13,725 nucleotides of DNA from Caldisericota bacterium. Its GTDB lineage: Bacteria > Caldisericota > Caldisericia > Cryosericales > Cryosericaceae. Below, piece after piece: positions 1 through 6,795 of this stretch; within the stretch, counting starts at the first letter, position 1, and each line of letters starts with the position of its first letter. The notes below the pieces were generated by a model. The model was given only the letters and a program-made list of their open reading frames with translations, was not told the DNA's origin and did no database searches. The DNA lies in NCBI GenBank assembly GCA_026390285.1, contig JAPLGH010000191.1:1-13725 (forward strand), in the 5' to 3' direction. Made by a program: the position numbers and the translations under genes.

Positions 1-2
1 AC

Positions 3-47
3 GCCCTGGCGGAGCGAACGGCGCGGCTGGCTCGTGGCATGTTTTAG
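3..47 (+). CDS. C-terminal tail of an upstream gene (partial)
   Basis: The frame beginning at base 3 is open from the window edge and encodes a short charged, Ala/Arg/Leu-rich tail (ALAERTARLARGMF) that stops at TAG 45-47. Its codons resemble those of the neighbouring genes. The stop lies 21 bp before the next start, so the two genes could be co-transcribed. Fourteen residues are too few to identify a family, and the call rests only on an open frame with plausible composition and position. Another frame is also open through this stretch, so this could be chance. Confidence 0.4.
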   Translation, partial: ALAERTARLARGMF

Positions 48-68
48 TATCTCAGGGAGGTAGATTCC

Positions 69-797
69 ATGGCACAGTTTCACTTGAAGTTTGAGGCAGA
101 GGACCTTGCGCCGCACGTCATACTGGTCGGCAATCCCCAGCGAGCCGAGCAGGTGTCGAAGCTGCTCCAGGGTGCTCGCCTGGTCAATGAGTACCGGTAT
201 CTGCTTGTCTTCACGGGGATGTACGAGGGCGAACGGCTGTCGGTTGCCACGACGGGCATGGGGGCTCCATCGACAGCGATCGTCGTCGAGGAACTGTGCA
301 ACCTTGGCGCGCGTGTGTTACTCAGAGTCGGTTCGGCCGGGGGCGTTGCGTTGGACGTCGACGCCGGCGACATTGTTGTCGCCACGGGGAGTGTCCGTGA
401 GGATGGAACGTCTCCCCAGTACCTTCCGCTGTCGTTCCCGGCAGTGCCGGATGCCGACCTCCTTCGCGTCACCATGGAAGCAGCCCGGGACGTTGTTCCG
501 ACGGTGAAGCACGGCGTCGTCATCAGCAGTGACGCATTCTACCGCAACTACGACAAGGACAAGATGAGCCTGATGATGCAGTCGGGCGTCAAGGCCATCG
601 AGATGGAAAGCGGGTGTGTGTTCATCGTCGGCCAGTTCCGTGGTGTCCGTACGTCCGCCCTTTTTGCCATCGACGGCAGCGTCACGAAAGACGCGATCAA
701 GCCGAAGGGTGCCGAGGGCCTGTTCAAACTGGCTGAGGAGCAGAGCATCCGTATCGGTCTCTCTGCCCTGGTTAGAGCGTCGAGAGCAGGTCTGTAG
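69..797 (+). CDS. Nucleoside phosphorylase (uridine/purine nucleoside phosphorylase family)
   Basis: A 242-residue cytoplasmic enzyme of the PNP/UDP phosphorylase family, which cleaves nucleosides with phosphate to a free base and (deoxy)ribose-1-phosphate in salvage. Visible family motifs are GNPQR at residues 21-25 (usually GDPxR, phosphate contact), RVGSAGG at 86-92 (usually R-x-G-T-x-G-G), the MGAPSTAIVVEEL segment near 64-76, and EMES at 178-181, which in this family contacts the ribose. The length fits the 240-250 residue norm. The ATG at 69 is supported by AGGGAGGT seven bases upstream. The gene is convergent with the glycogen cluster and probably unrelated to it functionally. The base specificity (uridine, purine or other) cannot be read reliably. 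Asn in place of Asp in the GDPxR box and Ser in place of Thr in the glycine-rich box are mild departures. Confidence 0.88.
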   Translation: MAQFHLKFEAEDLAPHVILVGNPQRAEQVSKLLQGARLVNEYRYLLVFTGMYEGERLSVATTGMGAPSTAIVVEELCNLGARVLLRVGSAGGVALDVDAGDIVVATGSVREDGTSPQYLPLSFPAVPDADLLRVTMEAARDVVPTVKHGVVISSDAFYRNYDKDKMSLMMQSGVKAIEMESGCVFIVGQFRGVRTSALFAIDGSVTKDAIKPKGAEGLFKLAEEQSIRIGLSALVRASRAGL

Positions 798-825
798 GCG
801 TTTGGCACTTGGTCAGGAGAAGAGT

Positions 826-852
826 CGCCCCGGACATATAATGTCCGGGGCG
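826..852. terminator. Hairpin between convergent genes, probable bidirectional terminator
   Basis: A perfect 12-bp inverted repeat (826-837 and 841-852, arms CGCCCCGGACAT / ATGTCCGGGGCG) with a 3-nt loop lies 29 bp past the phosphorylase stop and 36 bp past the stop of the convergent DUF2804 gene. Its position and GC-rich stem fit a shared terminator. The T-tract is weak on both sides (TTTG on plus, no T run on minus), so intrinsic termination may be inefficient or rely on the stem alone. Confidence 0.65.
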
Positions 853-887
853 TTTGTGCTGGGTCGTTGTGCTCGGCTACGAATCTA

Positions 888-1916
888 TTACCAGCGAGCG
901 TAGTGATCCTCGGCAGCTCCCACAAAGTCCGTGACTGCTATTGAATCCGAGCCTTCTGGCGTCACGCTTCCGCTGTATCGACCAATGAGCTGATGGATAT
1001 GACTTTGAAGGGGACCAGCGTCCGTGGAGGATTGGCGGTCTGCCATCGGGAGAAACCATAGGTCGACGCGTCCATCGAGACTGCTGACGTGCCAGGGCTG
1101 CATGACGTGAGACTGATCATACGTGAAGGAGACGAGGCCCAGCTTGGTGAGATGCCCATCGACCACCACGGCGTTCTCGTTGTCGCCTCGGTCATGGAAA
1201 CCACTGCACAGGTTGAAGCCAACCGTCTGACCCTGCCGTGTCCGGCCTGAAGCTGTCGCCCACTTCCATGGCGTGACACTCTCGAGAAAGCCCCGACTCC
1301 AGTCCAGTTCGCCCAGTGCTTCTGAGCGACTGCACTCCCATGTCTCCTGTCCAACGCGGATAATCCCCGTGGCAGTCATACAGGTGACCTTGGTCGTATA
1401 GGCGAAGCGTCCGTTCCTGAGGGGGTCGACGACACTTAGGGACTCGAGTTCCTCGGGCCAGTCGAGAAGCAGGTCTGCGTGGAGGGCATGTGGTCCATTA
1501 AACCCGGGCCAGTCGATGGTGATGTGTTTGCCTTCCGGCGTAACCTCAGACTGGAGGTGAGCAGATCTCCCAGCACGCGCACGGGTCCTCCCGCGGCGGG
1601 GATGGTCGGCCAGTATGACGCCGGTTCCGAAGGGGATGCTTAGTGTACGCTCCACCAGGATGTTGCGTTCGATATCATACAAGTAGGCCGCGAGGTTGCT
1701 CAGGTATCCCAGGTGAGCAATCTGTGCAGCAAAGAAGACTCTCGGTGTTACGACGTAGAAGTATTCCCACCGCTTCAATCGCCACGCACCGAAGAGATGG
1801 TGATGCACCGACGCGGCAGCCGTCATGTTTACGTCGAACAGCGGTTGCCGGGCCCATCCAAAAATGACCAGGCCATCGCTGTTGACCATGGAGAGTGGCT
1901 TAACGTACTCGCTCAC
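888..1916 (-). CDS. DUF2804 family protein
   Basis: A 342-residue protein whose sequence I recognise as DUF2804, a family of unknown function. Supporting features are GWARQP at residues 20-25, KRWEYF at 48-53 in the typical 'KRW-Y' segment, the Tyr-rich stretch after it (HLGYLSNLAAYLYDIE), and the terminal EDHYARW, which matches the usual family ending. The length is normal. There is no signal peptide or membrane segment, so it is probably cytoplasmic. The GTG start at 1916 follows AGGAGG with five bases between. It is the last gene of the minus-strand cluster, 77 bp after the nucleotidyltransferase fusion. That places it with α-glucan metabolism, although the gap allows separate expression. 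No catalytic function should be assigned from the sequence. Confidence 0.8.
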   Translation of the reverse strand: MSEYVKPLSMVNSDGLVIFGWARQPLFDVNMTAAASVHHHLFGAWRLKRWEYFYVVTPRVFFAAQIAHLGYLSNLAAYLYDIERNILVERTLSIPFGTGVILADHPRRGRTRARAGRSAHLQSEVTPEGKHITIDWPGFNGPHALHADLLLDWPEELESLSVVDPLRNGRFAYTTKVTCMTATGIIRVGQETWECSRSEALGELDWSRGFLESVTPWKWATASGRTRQGQTVGFNLCSGFHDRGDNENAVVVDGHLTKLGLVSFTYDQSHVMQPWHVSSLDGRVDLWFLPMADRQSSTDAGPLQSHIHQLIGRYSGSVTPEGSDSIAVTDFVGAAEDHYARW

Positions 1917-1921
1917 TGTCT

Positions 1922-1943
1922 CCTCCTGTCTCGGTCCAGGAAG
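1922..1943 (-). promoter_or_regulatory. Hairpin that could mask the DUF2804 ribosome binding site
   Basis: On the minus strand CTTCCTG (1943-1937) can pair with CAGGAGG (1928-1922), giving seven pairs with one G-U and an 8-nt loop. The downstream arm is the Shine-Dalgarno sequence of the DUF2804 gene. Such a stem would lower initiation unless upstream ribosomes or a ligand open it. It is short and may be chance. Confidence 0.3.
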
Positions 1944-1993
1944 GCCATCCTGCGCAGAGCAGTGCCATAGCCCTGTCTGGCATAGGGTCTCAG

Positions 1994-4480
1994 CTACTGC
2001 ATCCAGGAACGGATTTGTTTCTCAGCGGCTGCCAGTCGTTCGCGTTCGCGTTCGTCGGTCATGTAGCTGGAATAGATGTGTAGTACCGGTCGGTCCTTGT
2101 CAGGCAGCACGAGCGTGTACCCGTCTTCCTCACGTTCCTTGACGCCTTCGACGAACTCAGCCGTGTCACGATGGAGCTCACTCATGCGACGCATGATCGT
2201 CCCCTTCGACTCCCAGGGGCACGGCAGTTCGATATGGCTAGGATCGCGGGCCGGTGTCTCCTGCTTCAGCGTAACGAGGTCGGACCCTGTCTTGGCAAGC
2301 GTCTCAAGGAGGAGACCGATGGAAAGCATGCCGTCATAGAAGGGGAGGGCACGGGAGAAGATGAAGCCTCCCATGATGTCTGCGCCAACGTCGGTGTTTG
2401 TCGCTTCGCGGATGATGTTGCGAGGCAGCGTTGAGCACCAGTGCACATCGACACCCTGGTTCTTGACGTAATGTTCCAGCTCGATAGAAGCTGTAATGGG
2501 AAGGGTTATCGAGTTCAGGGTCCCGGACCGATGCATTGAGCCAATCATGAGTGCCGTCGTGCGGGTATCTGACAGGATCTCGCCGCTACGGTCCACAATG
2601 AAGACCTTTTCGCCGGAGGCATCCAGGATGACGCCGAACGATGTCCCCAGTGATTTGACCATGGAAGACAGCTTTCGCTTGGCGTCCCGGAACTCAGAGG
2701 CCGTTCTCACAGCCCTTCGCCCGTCTGCATAGGCGTTTAGAGAGATGATCTCGAGGCCGAATTCTCCTGCAATGGCAGGAAAGAACTGGACAGGAGTGCC
2801 ATACGAGTAGTCGATGACGAACCGAATACCGGACGATTGGATAGCAGCGACATCCAGAGAGCTCAAGAAGAAGTCACGGTATGATTCTACTACACGAGGC
2901 GGAATCTCGATGGTTCCGACCTCTTCGACGTCAGCGCGGGCAAATTCCTCCCGGAAGAACAGTCGCTCGATGGCCCCTTCCTGCGTGGTGGAGAGATCAA
3001 ACCCTGATCGGTCATAGAATCGTATCGTTGTGAGCCTACGGTCGAATGGCGAGCGCATGACGTGAACGCCACCGCTGCCCGCGAAGGACTTTACGGCAAA
3101 CCGTGCGAGGGGTACTGGAGCAGCCTGAAGGTCCATGACGCGTACGCCGGCGCTCATGAGGCCTCCAATGACCGAACGTTTGAGCATGCGTGAAGACTGG
3201 TGGTCGTCGCGCGCCGTGAAAACGACCGACCCCTTGCCAAGATACGTGCCATAGGCGCAGCCCAACTTGGCACACATCTCCGGAGTGACTTCAATGTTGT
3301 TGACACCGACGATGCCATAAGAGCCAAACAGAGCTCTTGACCAGGCCTTGCCCCAGACGACGTTGCTGGTAACGGTGGAACCTGGTTCGACAGTCTTGCC
3401 CGGCCAGATCTGGACCTGGGATTTGAGAACTGATCCTTGTCCAATGATGCAGTCGTCAGCCACAGTGTTGTCGCCCTCGAGAAGCACATCCTTGCCGACG
3501 TGGACGTTCTTGCCGACGATAGAGTTGAAGATACGGGCTCCAGACTCCACGACGACCCCATCCCACAGGACTGAGTTGTCGATGTCTGCTCCACTCTGCA
3601 CAACAGCATGGTCGCCGATGAAGGAGCTCCGCACGTGTGCTTCGCCGACAGTCGCGTCCTTGCCGATGAGGACCGAGCCATCAAAGCCCTTGAAACTTGC
3701 GATCTGGCTTCCTTCGCCGACCCAGACATCATTGCCGATGCCGCCGATGCGTTTGCCTTGGGGCTCAAGGTCGACCTTTCCTTTCAGCACGTCCCCATGC
3801 GCGTGTTTGTACTCGCGGATGTTGCCGACATCGCGCCAGTAGCCCGGTGCAATGTAGCCAAACAGCGGTTCCTTGTGCGCCAGCAGGGTGGGGAACAAAT
3901 TCTTGGAAAAGTCGGCTTCCTTGTCCTCAGGAATGTCATTCCAGACGGACGGCTCGAGGACGTAGATCCCCGTGTTCACGGTGTCAGAGAAAACCTCTCC
4001 CCACGATGGCTTCTCAAGGAAGCGCACAATATGCCCTTCGGGATCGGTAATGACAATGCCGTACTCCAGAGGATTCTCCACTCGAGACAGAGTGATCGTC
4101 GCGGCGGCCTTGTGCTCTCGATGATACTGAACAGCCTTGGTGAGGTCGATGTCAGTGACGATGTCGGCTGCGATGACCAGGAACGTCTCCTGCAGGCTGG
4201 CTCGTGCAAGCCCAACAGCTCCGGCGGTCCCAAGGTCCTCCTGACTGGTGACATACTCGATCTTCACGCTGAACTCGCTGCCGTCACCGAAGTAGCTGCG
4301 TATGGCATCGGGCTGGTGATACAGGATGACTACCAGATCATCGAACCCATGCTTCTTCAGCAGTCGTACGATGTGCAGCATCATGGGGCGGTTAGCGAAC
4401 GGAACCATCGGTTTTGGGAGATTGATGGTCAATGGGCGTAACCGGGTACCAAAACCTCCTGCCAGAATAACTGCTTTCAC
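1994..4480 (-). CDS. NDP-sugar pyrophosphorylase / hexapeptide / phosphohexomutase-like fusion (mannose-1-P guanylyltransferase type)
   Basis: An 828-residue three-part protein. Residues 1-235 are a sugar-1-phosphate nucleotidyltransferase: GGFGTRLRPLT at 8-18, PKPMVP at 22-27, a D-containing AADIVTDID strand at 104-112, EKP at 156-158 and NTGIYVLEP at 169-177. Residues about 250-375 are left-handed β-helix hexapeptide repeats. Residues about 383-828 align with phosphomanno/phosphoglucomutases, but the catalytic motifs are degenerate: no TASHNP phosphoserine loop (GGVHVMRSPFD at 470-480), no DGDGDR (DASGEKVFIVD at 620-630), no GExSGH and no RPSGTEP. It probably makes an NDP-hexose (GDP-mannose or NDP-glucose; not decidable here), possibly for GlgA. 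The start is taken as GTG 4480, which overlaps the glgA stop as GTGA and follows GGAGGTGA. The upstream in-frame ATG at 4537 would add 19 residues not expected in the family. Confidence 0.85.
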   Translation of the reverse strand: MKAVILAGGFGTRLRPLTINLPKPMVPFANRPMMLHIVRLLKKHGFDDLVVILYHQPDAIRSYFGDGSEFSVKIEYVTSQEDLGTAGAVGLARASLQETFLVIAADIVTDIDLTKAVQYHREHKAAATITLSRVENPLEYGIVITDPEGHIVRFLEKPSWGEVFSDTVNTGIYVLEPSVWNDIPEDKEADFSKNLFPTLLAHKEPLFGYIAPGYWRDVGNIREYKHAHGDVLKGKVDLEPQGKRIGGIGNDVWVGEGSQIASFKGFDGSVLIGKDATVGEAHVRSSFIGDHAVVQSGADIDNSVLWDGVVVESGARIFNSIVGKNVHVGKDVLLEGDNTVADDCIIGQGSVLKSQVQIWPGKTVEPGSTVTSNVVWGKAWSRALFGSYGIVGVNNIEVTPEMCAKLGCAYGTYLGKGSVVFTARDDHQSSRMLKRSVIGGLMSAGVRVMDLQAAPVPLARFAVKSFAGSGGVHVMRSPFDRRLTTIRFYDRSGFDLSTTQEGAIERLFFREEFARADVEEVGTIEIPPRVVESYRDFFLSSLDVAAIQSSGIRFVIDYSYGTPVQFFPAIAGEFGLEIISLNAYADGRRAVRTASEFRDAKRKLSSMVKSLGTSFGVILDASGEKVFIVDRSGEILSDTRTTALMIGSMHRSGTLNSITLPITASIELEHYVKNQGVDVHWCSTLPRNIIREATNTDVGADIMGGFIFSRALPFYDGMLSIGLLLETLAKTGSDLVTLKQETPARDPSHIELPCPWESKGTIMRRMSELHRDTAEFVEGVKEREEDGYTLVLPDKDRPVLHIYSSYMTDERERERLAAAEKQIRSWMQ

Positions 4481-5895
4481 GAGGTCACCTCCATGGAATG
4501 ATACAACGCAAGATAGTCGCGCGCGCTTGCCTGCCATGAAAAGTCGCAGGCCATGCCGATGGCCTGGATACGTCGGAATGCATCGTGGTCGGCGTACAGC
4601 CGTACGGCACGCCTCACTGCCTCGAGGAAATCGGATGAGGTCGCGTCGTCAAAACTGATGCCATTCCCCAGTCCCGTCTTGGGATGGACGTCCTGAACGG
4701 TGTCCTTCAGTCCCCCCGTTCTTCGTACCACGGGCACGCTTCCGTAGCGCAGGGCAATCATCTGAGACAGGCCACACGGCTCGAACCGCGACGGCATAAG
4801 AAAGAAGTCGGATGCGGCATACATGCGATGTGCCAGACCCTCGTCGAACCTTCTGCTCAGCACAAAACGCCCGGGATAGGCAGCAGTTCTTGCCTCAAGA
4901 GCCGCCTCGATGTCGGCATCGCCCGTGCCAAGGATCATCAGGCTTATCGGAAGCAACATCATCTCGTCGAATGCGCTGAGTAAGAGGTCGACTCCTTTCT
5001 GAGCAACCAGGCGAGACACCATGACGAACAGCGGCCGATCGGGCTGTGCCGCGAGCCCAGTCTTCTGCAGCAGACTCTCCTTGTCCTGCACCTTTCCAGC
5101 AATCGAAGAGAGACTGTACAGATGTGGCAGCGCCCCATCGGTGGATGGATCCCAATAGGAACAGTCGATGCCATTGAGAATGCCACTCAGATGGTCGCGG
5201 CGCGTGGCCAGAATGCCGTTGAGCCCGAAACTGTACTCGTCGGTCTGGATTTCACGGGCGTACTTCGGAGAGACTGTGTTGACTTCGTCGGCCCAGACGA
5301 TGCCCCCCTTGAGGTAGTTCACATTGCCGTAGAACTCAAGGCCCTGCATGGTGAACACTGAACTCGGCAGTCCGATTTCAGGCAGGATCTCCGAAGAAAA
5401 GAGCCCTTGGTAGGCGATATTGTGGATCGTCAGCAGAGTCTTCTCCCGACGATCCGGATAGAGAACACGCAGGTAGACGGGCAATAGTGCTGCTTGCCAG
5501 TCGTGTACATGGATGACGTCAGCGCCGCCGAGTGCGACAATGGTCTCAAGTGCGGCACGTGCAAAGAAAGCGAACCGCAGCCAGTTGTCCGGGTAGTCGC
5601 CTTCACGCGTATTGTAGAGACCGTCGCGTTCGAAGAACTCGTTTTGAGTAATGAAGTACGTCTTCTCGTGGCGGAGAACCGTGTATGGCAGAGCCCTGCC
5701 GCCCATAGTCAATGTCCCGGTCATAACCTGTTCCAGCGGCAGGTTTCTTGCCATGATGGTGCTATAGAACGGCAGAATCAGGAACGTATCGGTTCCGAGA
5801 ACACGCAGAGCCGCAGGGAGGCTACCCGTAACGTCCCCGAGACCGCCTGTTTTGGCGTAGGGCAGCGCTTCCGAAGCTACAAAGAAGACTTTCAC
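4477..5895 (-). CDS. glgA: Glycogen/starch synthase, GT5 family
   Basis: A complete 472-residue GT5 glycogen synthase, which transfers glucose from ADP- or UDP-glucose to the non-reducing end of α-1,4-glucan in the cytoplasm. The first Rossmann half carries KTGGL at residues 15-19 (nucleotide-sugar binding) and HVHDWQ at 129-134. The second half carries VSRLVAQKG at 293-301, PSRFEPCGLSQ at 368-378 and RTGGLKDTV at 392-400. The length is normal and no key motif is missing. The start is GTG 5895, overlapping the galT stop (GTGA), with GAGGT six bases upstream. Its own stop overlaps the GTG of the next gene in the same way, so expression is likely coupled on both sides. Whether it prefers ADP- or UDP-glucose cannot be read. 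The galT neighbour and the lack of glgC in view leave UDP-glucose open. Confidence 0.95.
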   Translation of the reverse strand: MKVFFVASEALPYAKTGGLGDVTGSLPAALRVLGTDTFLILPFYSTIMARNLPLEQVMTGTLTMGGRALPYTVLRHEKTYFITQNEFFERDGLYNTREGDYPDNWLRFAFFARAALETIVALGGADVIHVHDWQAALLPVYLRVLYPDRREKTLLTIHNIAYQGLFSSEILPEIGLPSSVFTMQGLEFYGNVNYLKGGIVWADEVNTVSPKYAREIQTDEYSFGLNGILATRRDHLSGILNGIDCSYWDPSTDGALPHLYSLSSIAGKVQDKESLLQKTGLAAQPDRPLFVMVSRLVAQKGVDLLLSAFDEMMLLPISLMILGTGDADIEAALEARTAAYPGRFVLSRRFDEGLAHRMYAASDFFLMPSRFEPCGLSQMIALRYGSVPVVRRTGGLKDTVQDVHPKTGLGNGISFDDATSSDFLEAVRRAVRLYADHDAFRRIQAIGMACDFSWQASARDYLALYHSMEVTS

Positions 5896-6795
5896 AACTG
5901 TACCTCACGCATGAACTGCGCGGTTTCTTCTGGTATCGTCGGATTGATATAGAACCCGGTTCCCCTCTCAAATCCGGCAGTGTGCGTGACACGAGGCATG
6001 ATTTCGAAATGCCAGTGGTAGTGGGGAAGATTCTCCGTGTTGAGAGGTGCCATGTGGAGGACCAGGTTGAAGGGTGGATCATCAAGTGCTCCGCGTAGCC
6101 GTTGCAGAGTGCGTTTCAGCAGACCCGCGAGCTCGAGGACATCATTTGTCCTCGACGACACGCTTGCGGTCGGACAGCTCCTGCTGGATGAGGTCGCAGA
6201 AAACGCATCGGTCTTTGTACTCATAGTATTGAAGAGCGCCAGTCAGTTCTTCCTGCACATGGAGGGGCACGATCGGGAGAGCAATGATCTGGGAATGGGG
6301 GTGCTGCAAAGACGCACCAGCCCGGGCACCCTTGTTCTTGAACACCATGGCATACTTGAACCGCTTGTCGCGGGCGAGGTCGACAATGCGGTCGCGCCAT
6401 GCCCACAGCACTTCCTTGATCTGCATCTCTGGCATCAGCGCCATTTCCTCGTCATGGTTGGGAGTCTCAATGATGATCTCGTGCGCCCCGATACCGTTCA
6501 TCATGTCGTAGATGCCTTCTCCATGTTTGTCCATGGTACCTTCGACTTTCAGTGCCGGGAACTTGTTGGGGACGACGCGCACCGACCAGCCCGCCTCATT
6601 CGGCCGGGAGTCAGGCTTCCGATACGCGAGGATCTCCGGCGGCGTGCTGGATTCATTCCCGGGTTCGAATGGGCACTTGGAAAGATCCGTCAGGCGGTCT
6701 TCCTTGTCGGTCCGGAAATTGTTCGGGCGCAGTGCGCGTTCGGTCGAAATAATGACCCACCGTCCAATGATCGGGTCTTTCCGTAGCTCGGGCAT
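5892..6795 (-). pseudogene. galT: Galactose-1-phosphate uridylyltransferase, internally deleted and frameshifted
   Basis: This is a GalT of the HIT superfamily, which swaps UMP between UDP-glucose and hexose-1-phosphate. The first frame runs 217 residues from ATG 6795 (AGGAGG five bases upstream) and includes CPFEPGNE at 41-48, the catalytic HPHSQ at 165-169 (H167 the expected nucleophile) and CVFC at 197-200. It then ends at TGA 6144-6142 just after VVED. The C-terminal part resumes in the +1 frame at NDVLELAGLLKRTL and ends at 5892 (84 residues). Intact relatives have a further 35-40 residues between these points (the PF-x-x-RFPFE-type segment of the second HIT domain). That segment is missing, so the lesion is a deletion plus a frame change, not a single-base slip. 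The product is probably inactive. The start overlaps the branching-enzyme stop (TGATG) and the end overlaps glgA. Confidence 0.85.
6133..6155 (-). repeat. Perfect 9-bp inverted repeat at the galT deletion junction
   Basis: On the minus strand TCGAGGACA (6155-6147), a 5-nt loop AATGA and TGTCCTCGA (6141-6133) form a perfect hairpin. The loop contains the TGA that ends the first galT frame. One arm encodes the end of VVED and the other the start of DVLEL, which are far apart in an intact gene, so the repeat marks the deletion endpoints. Confidence 0.85.

Noticed and set aside
3608..4441. 277-codon plus-strand open frame opposite the nucleotidyltransferase fusion
   Set aside because: The minus-strand frame has unambiguous nucleotidyltransferase and hexapeptide motifs. 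The plus frame shows none.
4480..4537. Upstream ATG start at 4537 for the nucleotidyltransferase fusion
   Set aside because: It would add 19 residues without family similarity and lies inside glgA. GTG 4480 has a good ribosome binding site and the GTGA overlap seen at the preceding junction.
6142..6155. Programmed +1 frameshift at AAATGA in galT
   Set aside because: A frame change alone would not restore the roughly 35-40 missing conserved residues, and no known slippery context or stimulatory signal fits. A deletion explains it better.
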